A stretch of DNA of 64,000 nt from Lysobacter sp. HDW10 (GCF_011300685.1 NZ_CP049864.1:124001-188000); one strand, 5' to 3'. Counted from the first letter of the stretch, positions 18,072 through 28,111 are shown. Translations and numbers: made by a program. The notes: a model not told the origin generated them from the sequence alone.

Positions 18072-19258
18072 TGCGTTCCGTCCTTAGGCACTGCGCGTGG
18101 CTATGCCTAGTGTGTTGGCTCGTCTGCATGCCCGCCATGGCTGCACCGCGTATCGGCGTCATGACCATGGCGCCCGGCGAAGTCTTTTGGGAACGGTTCG
18201 GTCACGATGCACTGGTCGTCGTGGATGACACCACCGGCGCTGCGACCTCATACAACTTCGGTTACTTCGATATGGGAGAGCCGGGCTTTATCCCAAACTT
18301 CATGCGCGGAAGAATGCAGTACATGCTCGCTGCACTACCGCTGCAGGAAGATTTGGCCAATTATCGTGCGGAAGGCCGCGGCGTCACGATTCAATGGCTC
18401 ACACTCACCGATGCGCAAGCGACGACGTTGGCGCATAAGCTGGCACTCAATGCGCTGCCTGAAAACGCGCGCTATCGCTACGATTACTTCCGTGACAATT
18501 GCACCACGCGTGTGCGAGATGCCGTGAATGACGCGCTCGATGGCCTCGTCGAACGGCAACTGAGCACCACCTCAAACGGCGATAGTTACCGAAGTGAATC
18601 GTTGCGCTTATCTGCGCCGACAACATGGATGTGGCTGGGCTTTGATTTGGGCTTGGGTCCGGCCGCCAGCAAACCTTTGTCGTTTTGGGATGATGCCTTC
18701 TTGCCCGAACATCTCGCGGATGGCCTCGATCGCATCAAACTTGAGAATGGACAACCATTGGTCCACGCGACTGAAACGCTGCTCCCGCATCGCCTCGACA
18801 ATCTGGATAAATCCTTTGGTTTGAATACCTGGCTGTTGGGCTTGCTCGGCTGCGTGTTTGGCGGTTTGTTGATCTATCTGGCACGTGCGGGGCACGCTAG
18901 AAGCCTGTCTGCACTGCTATGCATCACTTGGATCAAATGCGCCCTCTTGGGCGTCATCTTGGTGCTCGGCTGGTGGTTGACTGACCACTGGGCCATGTGG
19001 CGGAACGCGAATATCTTGTTGTTCTCACCGCTCGCACTCTGTTTGTTGCCGGCAGCCGTTCGCATCTACAAGGGCAAAGTGCCGGGGCAGTTTGCGTTTT
19101 CTTTGTCCTTGATACTCACCCTGCTTGGCGTTCTTGCCGTCTTTGTACGTTGGATTTTCAATCCGCAGCCCAATGGCCATTGGATTGCCTTGATGTTGCC
19201 AATTCTTGTGGCCATCACCGCAACACTGCATTATCTAAATTCCAAACCTGCCAGATAA
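18071..19258 (+). CDS. DUF4105 membrane protein
   Basis: The 395-residue protein has a signal peptide (CAWLCLVCWLVCMPAMAA) and a periplasmic DUF4105 domain (about residues 25-200). Conserved-looking elements are WERFGHDALVV, YNFGYFD and YFRDNCTTRVRDAV. Four or so membrane helices fill the C-terminal half (LLGLLGCVFGGLLIYLA onward). DUF4105 shows a His...Cys pattern reminiscent of papain-like or NlpC/P60-type hydrolases, but its activity is unproven. It overlaps corC by one base and precedes corA by 7 bases, so it likely belongs to the same operon. Confidence 0.8.
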   Translation: MRSVLRHCAWLCLVCWLVCMPAMAAPRIGVMTMAPGEVFWERFGHDALVVVDDTTGAATSYNFGYFDMGEPGFIPNFMRGRMQYMLAALPLQEDLANYRAEGRGVTIQWLTLTDAQATTLAHKLALNALPENARYRYDYFRDNCTTRVRDAVNDALDGLVERQLSTTSNGDSYRSESLRLSAPTTWMWLGFDLGLGPAASKPLSFWDDAFLPEHLADGLDRIKLENGQPLVHATETLLPHRLDNLDKSFGLNTWLLGLLGCVFGGLLIYLARAGHARSLSALLCITWIKCALLGVILVLGWWLTDHWAMWRNANILLFSPLALCLLPAAVRIYKGKVPGQFAFSLSLILTLLGVLAVFVRWIFNPQPNGHWIALMLPILVAITATLHYLNSKPAR

Positions 19259-19265
19259 GTCTTCC

Positions 19266-20267
19266 ATGGCGAATGCCCCTGCAGTGAAAACCGAACCGGT
19301 CGTCGTGAATTGCCGTGTCTACCGTAAAGGTGTGAGCGAGAACATTTCAATCGATGCGATCAGTGATGTGCTCGCCGTCGACGATGACAGCTTTGTTTGG
19401 GTTGGGCTCTATGAGCCGGATCCCGCACTGTTGAAAAAGCTGCAAGAAGAGTTTTGTCTGCACGATCTGGCCATCGAAGATGCCCTGATGGCGCATCAAC
19501 GACCCAAAATCGAAGCCTTCGGCACCACCTTGTTTATCGCTGTTCACACAACGCAACTGGTCGATGAGCATGTCCGATTCGGCGAAACGCATATTTTCTA
19601 CGGCAATCGCTTTCTGATTACGGTACGTCACGGCGCGTCCAAGACCTTCGCCATCGCACGCGACAAGCTAGAACAACAGCCCGACTATTTGGCCATGGGC
19701 CCTTCAGTCGCTTTGCATGGCGTGCTCGATTTTGTCGTGGATAACTACGTGCCGATCGTCAATGATTTTGAAGAAGAACTCGATTCACTCGAGCAGTCGA
19801 TCTTCGCGGAAGAAGAATATCGACGCGACACGATTCAACGGCTCTACACCTTGCGTAAAGAACTGACGCAGATGCGCATGGCCGTACTGCCTATGCAAGA
19901 CATCATTTCGCAACTCGTACGCTCGGAAAACCCAAGCATTCCTGATGTTGCACGTCCCTATTTCCGTGATATTCGTGACCACGCGGGGCGCACGGCCGAC
20001 ATCATCGACACCTTGCGCGAAACAGCCAGTGCAGCGATGAGCACCAACCTTTCATTGGTCACCATCCATCAAGGCGAAGTCGTCAAGAAGTTGGCGGGCT
20101 GGGCCGGTTTGCTCGCCGTGCCGACACTCATCGCCAGTTGGTACGGCATGAACTTCAAGCACATTCCAGAGCTTGACGGGCCCTATGCCTATCCAACGCT
20201 GATTGTTGTTGTAGCCGTTGCATGCGCATCGCTGTATCGCTACTTGAAGAAGGTGCGTTGGCTGTAA
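19266..20267 (+). CDS. corA: Magnesium/cobalt transporter CorA
   Basis: CorA is a pentameric Mg2+ channel of the inner membrane. The 333-residue product has the large cytosolic N-terminal domain and a long stalk helix. Two C-terminal helices are joined by the selectivity loop YGMNFKHIPE (about residues 298-307), the GMN signature. The C-terminus is short and basic (RYLKKVRWL). It ends a likely operon ybeZ-ybeY-corC-DUF4105-corA, which pairs CorA with its genetic partner CorC. Confidence 0.96.
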   Translation: MANAPAVKTEPVVVNCRVYRKGVSENISIDAISDVLAVDDDSFVWVGLYEPDPALLKKLQEEFCLHDLAIEDALMAHQRPKIEAFGTTLFIAVHTTQLVDEHVRFGETHIFYGNRFLITVRHGASKTFAIARDKLEQQPDYLAMGPSVALHGVLDFVVDNYVPIVNDFEEELDSLEQSIFAEEEYRRDTIQRLYTLRKELTQMRMAVLPMQDIISQLVRSENPSIPDVARPYFRDIRDHAGRTADIIDTLRETASAAMSTNLSLVTIHQGEVVKKLAGWAGLLAVPTLIASWYGMNFKHIPELDGPYAYPTLIVVVAVACASLYRYLKKVRWL

Positions 20268-20273
20268 GTGTGC

Positions 20274-21515
20274 TCAGGTCGCTAATGCCTTGAGCATCAA
20301 TCCAAGCGCGTAGGCCAAAACGGTTCCGGTGGCATAACCCAAAGTGCCGAGTAACGCACCGACCGGTGCCAAAGCAGGATGGAATGCCGTCGCCACAACA
20401 GGCGCGGATGCAGGGCCACCAATGTGACTTTGTGACCCGATGGCGAAGTAGAAGAACGGCACGCGCAATGCACGTGCAACGAGCCAGAGCAAGAGCGCGT
20501 GAATGGCAAGCCACAGCGCACCCAATACGAAAAGCAGCGGCTTATCAAACAGCGCGGCGATATCCATTTGCATCCCGATCGATGCAATCAAGAAGTACAG
20601 CAATACAGTGCCAAGCGTGGACGCACCGGCACCTTCCAAAGCGCGTGCGCGGGTCATGCTTAATCCCAAACCGATCACGGTGCAAAACGCCACCATCCAA
20701 GGAAAAGGCTGATGAAGCCCCATCGGCGTCGCCCAAGTGGTGTGCACGGCCAACCAAGCCGCTAACACCTTGGCCACTGCATGCGACAGGCCCACCGCAC
20801 CGAAGGCGATGCCCATCAGAATCATCCAATCACTCAATGCGGGAATACGTGCATGCGCCGCCTGATAGGCGGCCACTTTCTCGCGCAACGCGTCCAATGC
20901 ACTTGTATCGGCACCGCGCTTGAGATCAATGGATGCGGCACGCTGCGCCCAAAACAACAGCAAGGCCATCCACACATAGGCAACACCGGCATCGACCACC
21001 GTAAATTGACCAAACGTCGTGGCATCGACTTGAAAGACCTCTTTCATCGCCAACATGTTGGCGCCGCCTCCAATCCAACTTCCGGCGAGCGCCGCCATGC
21101 CGGCCCAGGTGTCGCCACCCATCGTGTCGGGAGACACGACGCGCATGATTAAAAATGCAAGAACACCGCCCAGCATGATGCTTGCAGAAGTCGCGACATA
21201 GATGAGCAAGAGCTTCGGGCCGAGTTTCGCGATGGCGCGAAGATCCACTGTCATGGTTAACAGCACGAGCGCAGCCGGCAACAACACCCGACTCGCAACG
21301 GGGTTGTAGAGCTGGCTTTGCGAGCCATCAATCAACCCGATCGAGTTGTAAATGCCTGGCAGGAAATAGCAAAGCAGCAAGGGTGGCACGAAGCTGAAGA
21401 ACTTCTGCCAAGGTCCGGACGTGCGGCTTGCACCAAAGAAAATGAGTCCGAGTGTGGCCGCAATCAGACCCAGGACGACAATGTCGTCCTGGATCAATGC
21501 CGGAGCGCGCAGCAC
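20274..21515 (-). CDS. DUF819 family integral membrane protein
   Basis: This 413-residue polytopic protein has about ten to twelve membrane helices and little soluble sequence. Segments such as GSWIGGGANMLAMKEVF, VDAGVAYVWMALLLFWA and IGSQSHIGGPASAPVVA match the DUF819 (YjcL-like) family, which looks like a secondary transporter of unknown substrate. A longer frame starts with TTG at 21545 inside the upstream peptidase gene. The GTG at 21515, just after that gene's stop, is more likely. Position behind a peptide transporter and a peptidase suggests a role in peptide or amino-acid traffic. Confidence 0.8.
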   Translation of the reverse strand: MLRAPALIQDDIVVLGLIAATLGLIFFGASRTSGPWQKFFSFVPPLLLCYFLPGIYNSIGLIDGSQSQLYNPVASRVLLPAALVLLTMTVDLRAIAKLGPKLLLIYVATSASIMLGGVLAFLIMRVVSPDTMGGDTWAGMAALAGSWIGGGANMLAMKEVFQVDATTFGQFTVVDAGVAYVWMALLLFWAQRAASIDLKRGADTSALDALREKVAAYQAAHARIPALSDWMILMGIAFGAVGLSHAVAKVLAAWLAVHTTWATPMGLHQPFPWMVAFCTVIGLGLSMTRARALEGAGASTLGTVLLYFLIASIGMQMDIAALFDKPLLFVLGALWLAIHALLLWLVARALRVPFFYFAIGSQSHIGGPASAPVVATAFHPALAPVGALLGTLGYATGTVLAYALGLMLKALAT

Positions 21516-21517
21516 CC

Positions 21518-23560
21518 TTAGTTGCCGGTGTGCTTCTTCAACCAATCATTCACTGTGTGGTGCCAAAGGACGCTGTTTTGCGGCTTCAACACCCAGTGAT
21601 TTTCGTCAGGGAAATACAGGAACTTGGATTCGATGCCTTGGCGTTGCAGCGCTGTGAATGCACCCAGGCCCTGCTCCACCGGAATGCGATAGTCCAACTG
21701 GCCGTGAATGATCAACTGCGGCACTTTCCATTTGCCGGTGTGATTCACGGGATTGAACTGTTCGTAGCCCTTCGGATTGGCCCATGGTGTGCCGCCGTTT
21801 TCCCACTCGCTAAACCACAACTCTTCGGTTGCGTAACCCATCATGCGGTTGTCGAACACGCCGTCGTGGGTGACCAGACACTTCCACGGCTTCTGCCAAT
21901 TGCCGGCGATCCAGTTGACCATGTAACCGCCATAGCTCGCACCGAGTGCGCAGGCGCGATCGCCATTCAAGAAATCGAATTGCTTTTGCGCTGCAGCCCA
22001 CCCTTTTTGCAAATCTTCCAGCGGACGATCACCCCAGTGTTGGCTGATCGCATCGGTGAACGCTTGGCCATAACCGGTTGAACCGTGGAAGTCGACCATC
22101 ACGACAGCAAAGCCTTGGCCTGCATAGGTTTGCGGATTCCAACGATAGCTCCAACCATCACCGAAACTGCCTTGCGGACCGCCGTGAATGAGGAAGGCCA
22201 CCGGGTATTTCTTGCCGGCTTCATAGTTCCAGGGTTTGACGACGTAACCGTGCACGGTTTCGTTGTTCCAACCCTTGAAGGTGAACTGCTCGTACGCACC
22301 CATTTGGATGCCCGCGGCTTGTTCTGTGGCACTTGGGGTAATGGCATCAAACGATTGGCCATCTTTGCCCGCAACAAAAATTTGATCGCCAGACTTCATC
22401 GAGTTACGCGAGAACACCATGTGGCCATCACGCATATCGAAAGAAGACACGCTGCCATCGCCAATCAAGCGTGTGGCTTTGCCGGTCGCGACGTCTACCG
22501 TAAACAAGGGGTGCTGGCCCACATCACCTGCGGTGGTGTAAATCGTCTGGCCGTCTTCAGACAACACAATCGTGTCGGCAGAACGGTCCCATTGCGGGGC
22601 AATTTCGCGTGATTTGCCGGAAGCCAAATCCATCGACATCATCGCAAAACGATCCGCTTCAAAACCCGGACGTTTCATTGCTCGGTAGAACAGCGTTTTG
22701 CCGTCCGAACTGAAGACCGGACCGGCATCCCACGCTTTGTTCGAGGCCGTCAGGTTTCGCGGTGAACCACTGCCATCTGCATTGATCAACAGGATGTCGA
22801 AATTGGTGCTGGTCGGCTCCATCGCATCGCCGGCGCGCACAGAAACGGCCAATTGTTTGCCGTCAGGTGACCACGCCAAATCGCTCAGGTCGCCGAAAGG
22901 CTTCGACGGAATGTCGCCCATGATGGCGCCGGTGACCAAGGTCGCAGACGACGTGGCTTTTGCACCCACCGGTGCGACAAAGACGCGGTTGTAGCGACCG
23001 TCATTCCACGTGTCCCAGTGGCGAACGAACATGCGATCAAAGATCTGACCAGAACTCGGTGTCTTCTTTGCCAGACGATCCTTGGTGCACTTCAGGACTT
23101 CAGTCTTACAGTCTGGGAAAGTGGCCATCGCGAGCGCAATGGCGCGATTGTTCGGCGACAGCTTGTACGCATCGACATCCAACGGCATGGACGTCACCTG
23201 CGTGGGCGCGCCGCCTGCGAGTGGCATCGAATAGACCTGCGAGCTGCCGTTCTTACCGCTCATAAAGTAAACGGTTTTGCCATCGGCAGACACGCTGGGT
23301 GAGTTCACGTTCCAACCGGCAGGCGTCAATTGACGTGCTTTGCCATTTGCCGACTTCACCCACAACGCGGTTGATGCACGCGTGACTTCTGCATTCATCA
23401 CGCGCTTGGCGTACACCACATCACCGTTTGCCGCGAGTTGCGGCGACGAGTAACGATCCAACTTCACCATATCTTCTACGGTGAAGCCACGCTGCGCATT
23501 CGCCACCATCGGCAGCGCTGCGGCAATCATCATCGGCAAGAGTGCAGTTCGAAGTTTCAT
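21518..23560 (-). CDS. S9 family prolyl oligopeptidase-type peptidase
   Basis: The 680-residue precursor has a signal peptide (LLPMMIAAALPMVANA) and a beta-propeller N-terminal region with repeated dipeptidyl-peptidase-type blades. A C-terminal alpha/beta hydrolase domain runs from about residue 430. The nucleophile motif GASYGGYMVNW, the oxyanion region FLIHGGPQGS, and a late PDENHW histidine give the Ser-Asp-His triad of acylaminoacyl-peptidases. It is probably a periplasmic enzyme that trims peptides. AGGAA lies before the ATG. It sits between an OPT peptide transporter and a DUF819 transporter on one strand. Confidence 0.93.
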   Translation of the reverse strand: MKLRTALLPMMIAAALPMVANAQRGFTVEDMVKLDRYSSPQLAANGDVVYAKRVMNAEVTRASTALWVKSANGKARQLTPAGWNVNSPSVSADGKTVYFMSGKNGSSQVYSMPLAGGAPTQVTSMPLDVDAYKLSPNNRAIALAMATFPDCKTEVLKCTKDRLAKKTPSSGQIFDRMFVRHWDTWNDGRYNRVFVAPVGAKATSSATLVTGAIMGDIPSKPFGDLSDLAWSPDGKQLAVSVRAGDAMEPTSTNFDILLINADGSGSPRNLTASNKAWDAGPVFSSDGKTLFYRAMKRPGFEADRFAMMSMDLASGKSREIAPQWDRSADTIVLSEDGQTIYTTAGDVGQHPLFTVDVATGKATRLIGDGSVSSFDMRDGHMVFSRNSMKSGDQIFVAGKDGQSFDAITPSATEQAAGIQMGAYEQFTFKGWNNETVHGYVVKPWNYEAGKKYPVAFLIHGGPQGSFGDGWSYRWNPQTYAGQGFAVVMVDFHGSTGYGQAFTDAISQHWGDRPLEDLQKGWAAAQKQFDFLNGDRACALGASYGGYMVNWIAGNWQKPWKCLVTHDGVFDNRMMGYATEELWFSEWENGGTPWANPKGYEQFNPVNHTGKWKVPQLIIHGQLDYRIPVEQGLGAFTALQRQGIESKFLYFPDENHWVLKPQNSVLWHHTVNDWLKKHTGN

Positions 23561-23581
23561 GTGTATTCCTTTCGTTCGATA

Positions 23582-25567
23582 TCAAGCATTCGGTGCATCA
23601 GCGACATATTTTTCCTTGGTCGCCGTGCGATACAACAACCAAGCCACTGCCGCCAAAACGGCAAGGCCCACGTATTTGCTGAAGTGATACGCCTCAGGCA
23701 ATGCGAGCACATCCGCGCGCTTGCTGATCACAATCGGAACCGCAATGGCGATCCCCATCAGCGCTTCGCCGGTGATCAAACCCGCGGCAAACAAAGTGCC
23801 CGGACGATGCACGCGATCGCGCGCTTCATCGCTTGCACCCAAGACGCCTTGGCGGCGCTCGACGACATACGCCAACAGACCACCGAGGAAAATCGGCACC
23901 ATCAATTCAATCGGCAAATAGATACCGATGGCAGCGGCCAACACCGGCACGCGGAAGTTTGATTTGCGCGCTTTCAGCCATTCGTCGAAGGCAATGATCG
24001 CGGCACCCACAACTGCGCCGATGCTGATCATGTCCCACGGCAGCTTGCCGCCAAACAGACCCTTGGCCACTGAAGCCATGAGGGTCGCTTGTGGTGCCGC
24101 CAGTGCATTCGGATGTGCCGCGTCACGTGCACCGATGCCATAGGCCTCTGCAAGCAAGTTCAGCACCGGTGCCATGATCAGGGCGCAGGAGAAGGCACCG
24201 ATCATCAGCATGACTTGTTGCTTCCAAGGTGTTGCGCCAACGATGTAGCCTGCTTTCAAATCTTGCAGGTTGTCACCGCCAACGGCTGCCGCACAGCACA
24301 CCACGGCACCGATCATGATGGCTGCAACGGCACCCAAAGGTGCGCCACCGGCACCGACCGGCATCTTGCCGGACGTACCCAACAGCAGCAGCAAGACCGC
24401 AGACGCGAACAGAATGGTGGCAATCGTGATGCCAGACACCGGGTTGTTAGACGATCCGACCAAACCGGCCAGATAGCCCGACACAGAGACAAACAAGAAG
24501 CCGGCAACAATCATGATGATCGCCATCGGCACGCTCACCGCCCAATTGCCAACGATGGCTTGATAGAGCAGAAGCAGCGGCAATACAAACAGCACCAATG
24601 CAATCAGCATCCACTTCATCGGCAGATCGCGTTCGGTGTGATGGACGATTGCGCCACCTTCTGCGCGCGCAGCGGCAATACCGCTCTTCACGCCCGACAA
24701 CAATGACTTGCGCAGCGAGAACAGCGTCCACACGCCGCCAATCAACATCGCGCCGACACCGAGGTAACGAATTTTTGCAGACCAAATGGCGCCGGCTGCG
24801 TCGGCCGCAGATGCGCCTGCGATTTGTTGCGCCATCGCCGGATCACTTTGCAAGAACAGCGCGTGATAAATCGGAATCGCGATATTCCACGACAAGATGC
24901 TGCCCGAGAGCACCACGATGCCGATATTGAGGCCGACGATATAGCCGACGCCGAGCAATGCAGGCGATAAGTTGGTGCCGGTATAGCCCAAATACTTGCC
25001 AATGAAGCCGCTGCCAACCGCGTTGTCGGGGATCAACTTCATGCCACTTTCGGCGGCGACCTTTACCAGTGCGCCCAACGCGGCAGAGATGCCGAGGATC
25101 TTCAGGCCGGGTCCGGGGTTTTCACCCGCCTTGAGCACTTCTGCTGCGGCTTTGCCTTCCGGGAATGGCAGCGGCTCGTCGACAATCATCGAGCGACGCA
25201 ATGGCACCGAGAACAACACACCCAACAAACCGCCCAAGCCTGCAATGGCCAAGACCCACGAATATCGGAAGTCTTGCCAGTAACCCATGATGATGAGCGC
25301 GGGAATCGTGAAGATCACACCCGCAGCAATCGACGAGCCCGCGGATGCGCCGGTTTGCACGATGTTGTTTTCAAGAATGCTGCCGCCCCCCAACAGGCGC
25401 AAAACACCCATGGAGACCACGGCGGCTGGGATCGCGGTCGCAATCGTCAGGCCGGCGAACAGGCCGAGATAGGCGTTCGCTGCGGACAAGATGACCGCAA
25501 GAATGATGGAAAGGATGACCGCACGGAAGGTCAATTGCCGTGGTGAGGCGGAATCAGTCGTATTCAT
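23582..25567 (-). CDS. OPT family oligopeptide transporter
   Basis: This 661-residue inner membrane protein has about fifteen helices. Segments such as SAANAYLGLFAGLTIATAIPAAV near residue 30, LLGGGSILENNIVQTGASAGSS near 75, and PLPFPEGKAAAEVLKAGE near 135 identify the oligopeptide/metal-chelate transporter (OPT) superfamily. The NIVQTGASAGSSIAAG block and EGKAAAEVL are typical of the bacterial peptide branch. It is the first gene of a three-gene minus-strand group with an S9 peptidase and a DUF819 protein. A GGGGG tract precedes the ATG. Confidence 0.92.
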   Translation of the reverse strand: MNTTDSASPRQLTFRAVILSIILAVILSAANAYLGLFAGLTIATAIPAAVVSMGVLRLLGGGSILENNIVQTGASAGSSIAAGVIFTIPALIIMGYWQDFRYSWVLAIAGLGGLLGVLFSVPLRRSMIVDEPLPFPEGKAAAEVLKAGENPGPGLKILGISAALGALVKVAAESGMKLIPDNAVGSGFIGKYLGYTGTNLSPALLGVGYIVGLNIGIVVLSGSILSWNIAIPIYHALFLQSDPAMAQQIAGASAADAAGAIWSAKIRYLGVGAMLIGGVWTLFSLRKSLLSGVKSGIAAARAEGGAIVHHTERDLPMKWMLIALVLFVLPLLLLYQAIVGNWAVSVPMAIIMIVAGFLFVSVSGYLAGLVGSSNNPVSGITIATILFASAVLLLLLGTSGKMPVGAGGAPLGAVAAIMIGAVVCCAAAVGGDNLQDLKAGYIVGATPWKQQVMLMIGAFSCALIMAPVLNLLAEAYGIGARDAAHPNALAAPQATLMASVAKGLFGGKLPWDMISIGAVVGAAIIAFDEWLKARKSNFRVPVLAAAIGIYLPIELMVPIFLGGLLAYVVERRQGVLGASDEARDRVHRPGTLFAAGLITGEALMGIAIAVPIVISKRADVLALPEAYHFSKYVGLAVLAAVAWLLYRTATKEKYVADAPNA

Positions 25568-25630
25568 TGAACCCCCGGAACTAGAGATTCCATGAAACTA
25601 CGGGGAAATACCCGCTAAGTCCAGTCAAAC

Positions 25631-25655
25631 AAAAACGGGCGCACTAGGCGCCCGT
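25631..25655 (-). terminator. Intrinsic terminator of ssb
   Basis: A perfect 8-base stem (ACGGGCGC with GCGCCCGT, 25635-25642 and 25648-25655) with a 5-base loop is followed on the minus strand by five T. It sits 25 bases after the ssb stop and separates ssb from the OPT gene. Confidence 0.85.
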
Positions 25656-25679
25656 GGTGTTGCAAGCAACTGCAATCGC

Positions 25680-26177
25680 TTAGAACGGGATATCGTCGTC
25701 GGGCATACCGCCGAAGTCATTCGGGATCTGTGCCGGGGCTGGCGCATTGGCCGGCTCACGGCGCTGCGCCGGTTGATTTCGTGGGCCGCGGCTGACATCG
25801 TTGCCGCCACCTTCGTAGCTGCCACGTCCGCCTTCACCTGCACCGCCGCCACCGCCGAGCATTTGCATTTCGTCTGCGATGATGTCTGTGGTGTAGTGCT
25901 TTTGGCCGTCCTTATCGTAAGAACCGTATTCGATACGGCCTTCGATGTAGACGGTGCGGCCCTTCTTCAGGTATTCGCCGGCGATTTCACCGAGCTTGCC
26001 AAAGAGCTTTACACGATGCCATTCGGTCTTTTCTTGGCTGTTGCCTTCGCGGTCTTTACGGACCGTGGTCGTAGCCAGACTGATCGTGCAAATGGCCATG
26101 CCACCTTGTGAGAACTTCACTTCGGGGTCATTGCCTAAGTTGCCGACCAGGATCACTTTGTTGATTCCGCGAGCCAT
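25680..26177 (-). CDS. ssb: Single-stranded DNA-binding protein
   Basis: SSB coats single-stranded DNA in replication and repair. The 165-residue product has the OB fold (KVILVGNLGNDPEVKFSQGGMAICTISLAT and WHRVKLFGKLGEIAGEYLKKG, residues 5-110). A glycine-rich, disordered linker follows. The acidic C-terminal tip DDDIPF recruits partner proteins. AAGGAT precedes the ATG. It is a single gene ended by a clear terminator, divergent from ispB. Confidence 0.98.
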   Translation of the reverse strand: MARGINKVILVGNLGNDPEVKFSQGGMAICTISLATTTVRKDREGNSQEKTEWHRVKLFGKLGEIAGEYLKKGRTVYIEGRIEYGSYDKDGQKHYTTDIIADEMQMLGGGGGAGEGGRGSYEGGGNDVSRGPRNQPAQRREPANAPAPAQIPNDFGGMPDDDIPF

Positions 26178-26334
26178 TTCTATCCTTCTGTCTTGGTCTT
26201 AGTGTGTGATTGCCCGTGATTGGGCAAGACCATTGGATGATATCAGCCGTCCGCTGACTATCAGGCGATCTCCAATACTCAGGTAGGGTTTCCGGTGCCC
26301 CCATATAATGTGCCGACCCCACTGACCACCCATC

Positions 26335-27321
26335 ATGCCGAATCCAGCTGCCCTTGCCTTGAAAGACATCCAAACCCTTGCCGCGCCGGACATGGCCGCG
26401 GTGGATGCCCTGATTCGTAAGCGCTTGGCGTCAGATGTCGTGTTGATCAACCAGGTCGCCGAATACATCATCGGCGCGGGCGGCAAACGCTTGCGTCCGA
26501 TGCTCTTGCTTTTGGCCGCTCGCGCGGTGGGCTACCAAGGTGCCGACGCGCACCAATTGGCTGCCGTGGTGGAGTTTATTCATACCTCTACCCTCCTCCA
26601 TGACGACGTGGTCGACGAATCCGATATGCGTCGTGGGCGGCAAACCGCCAATGCGGTGTGGGGCAATGCGACCAGCGTCTTGGTGGGCGACTTTCTGTAT
26701 TCGCGCAGCTTCCAGCTGATGGTCGAGCTCCAGCGCATGGATGTGCAAACGCTGCTGGCAGACACCACCAATAAGATTGCCGAAGGTGAAGTCTTGCAGT
26801 TGCTGCACGTGCGCAACCCGGACACAACCGAAGCGGCCTATTTGCGTGTGATTGAACGCAAGACGGCGATTCTGTTTGCCGCGGCCACGCAGTTGGGAGC
26901 CATGCTGGCCGACAAAGACGAGGCAACCCAGAGTGCCTTGCGCGCGTACGGCATGAAGCTCGGCTACGCCTTCCAGATTGCAGATGACGTGCTCGACTAC
27001 ACCGCAGACGCAGACACATTAGGCAAAAATCTGGGTGATGATTTGGCCGAAGGTAAGGCGACATTGCCCGTGATTCATGCCATCGCGCACTCAGACGATG
27101 CGACGAGAGCACGCTTGCGCGCCATCGTGCAAAACGGTGAAGTGGACGCATTGCCTGAAATGATTGCAGCAATTCATGCTTGCAACAGCTTGGCCTATTC
27201 AACAGCCATCGCGACAAACTACGCACGCGAGGCAGAAGCCGCGCTGCAAGGTTTGGAAGAGAATGAAGCGCTTGCGGCACTGCGCGGTTTGGCGCAGTAC
27301 GCAATCTCACGCAATCACTGA
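26335..27321 (+). CDS. ispB: Octaprenyl diphosphate synthase
   Basis: This trans-polyprenyl synthase makes the C40 side chain of ubiquinone. The 328-residue product has both aspartate-rich motifs. The first is LLHDDVVDESDMRRG near residue 85 and the second is FQIADDVLDYTAD near 215. GGKRLRPMLLLLAA sits near residue 48. The rather small residues just before the first motif fit a long-chain enzyme. The exact chain length cannot be read from sequence with certainty. The gene stands alone and its stop is one base from the stop of the convergent hydrolase. Confidence 0.94.
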   Translation: MPNPAALALKDIQTLAAPDMAAVDALIRKRLASDVVLINQVAEYIIGAGGKRLRPMLLLLAARAVGYQGADAHQLAAVVEFIHTSTLLHDDVVDESDMRRGRQTANAVWGNATSVLVGDFLYSRSFQLMVELQRMDVQTLLADTTNKIAEGEVLQLLHVRNPDTTEAAYLRVIERKTAILFAAATQLGAMLADKDEATQSALRAYGMKLGYAFQIADDVLDYTADADTLGKNLGDDLAEGKATLPVIHAIAHSDDATRARLRAIVQNGEVDALPEMIAAIHACNSLAYSTAIATNYAREAEAALQGLEENEALAALRGLAQYAISRNH

Positions 27322-27322
27322 T

Positions 27323-28111
27323 CTACGGCGTCGCTGCAAATCGACCTTTGAAGAACGCGTGCATCATCATGTAAGCACGACGTGCTGCGCGCTCGTTGTA
27401 TTTGCAGCCTTCTGAGTTCTTGCCTTCCAAAGCGAAGCAATGTTCCGCACCGCTGAAGTTGACGAACTGCCAATCCGCCCCCGCGTTATCCATTTCTTTT
27501 TCGAACGGCACGATGTCGGGAGCCACGCCCTTGTCATTCGCGCCGTTGAGTACGAGCAAGGGTGTCTGCACGCTGTTTGCTGCCGCCGGCAGTTGCGTGG
27601 ACAAACCGCCATGGAATGAAACGATGCCTGCCAGTGGCGCACCGGAACGCGCCAGTTCAAGTACCGAGCTGCCACCGAAGCAAAAACCGAATGCACCGAT
27701 CTTGTCTGTATCTAGCGGCACCGATTTGGCTTGCGCTTTGAAGGTGGTCAGTGCGGCTGTCATCCGGTCACGCATCAGTTGCGGCTTCGGATACAGCTTC
27801 ATGATCTCGGCACGTGCTTCCTGATCGTTTTTCGGATGTACCCCTTTGCCGTACATGTCGACCAATAAGACAACATAGTCGCGACCCGCCTGCTGCTTCG
27901 CCTTCGCGATGGACGCATCATTGATCCCCAACCAGTCGGGCACCATCAGCAGGCCCGGACGCTTTTCAGCACTTGCATCGTCATAGACGATGAAGCCCGA
28001 ATAGGCTTTGCCATCGACCTTCCACTCAACGGGCTGGGTCTTCATCGCGGCTGCAGCATATGTTGAGAAGAAGAACGACAGGCAAGCTAACAACAGCAGT
28101 GGCTTTTTCAC
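27323..28111 (-). CDS. Exported dienelactone hydrolase family protein
   Basis: This 262-residue alpha/beta hydrolase has a signal peptide (KKPLLLLACLSFFFSTYAAAA), which is unusual for classical cytosolic dienelactone hydrolases. The nucleophile elbow is GFCFGGSSVLE near residue 130; the cysteine in GFCFGG is the expected DLH nucleophile. Aspartate and histidine candidates follow in NGANDKGV and GAEHCF. I chose the GTG at 28111, which has a GGGG-rich site upstream, because the longer frame runs into the murD2 upstream region. Substrate is unknown. Confidence 0.85.
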   Translation of the reverse strand: MKKPLLLLACLSFFFSTYAAAAMKTQPVEWKVDGKAYSGFIVYDDASAEKRPGLLMVPDWLGINDASIAKAKQQAGRDYVVLLVDMYGKGVHPKNDQEARAEIMKLYPKPQLMRDRMTAALTTFKAQAKSVPLDTDKIGAFGFCFGGSSVLELARSGAPLAGIVSFHGGLSTQLPAAANSVQTPLLVLNGANDKGVAPDIVPFEKEMDNAGADWQFVNFSGAEHCFALEGKNSEGCKYNERAARRAYMMMHAFFKGRFAATP

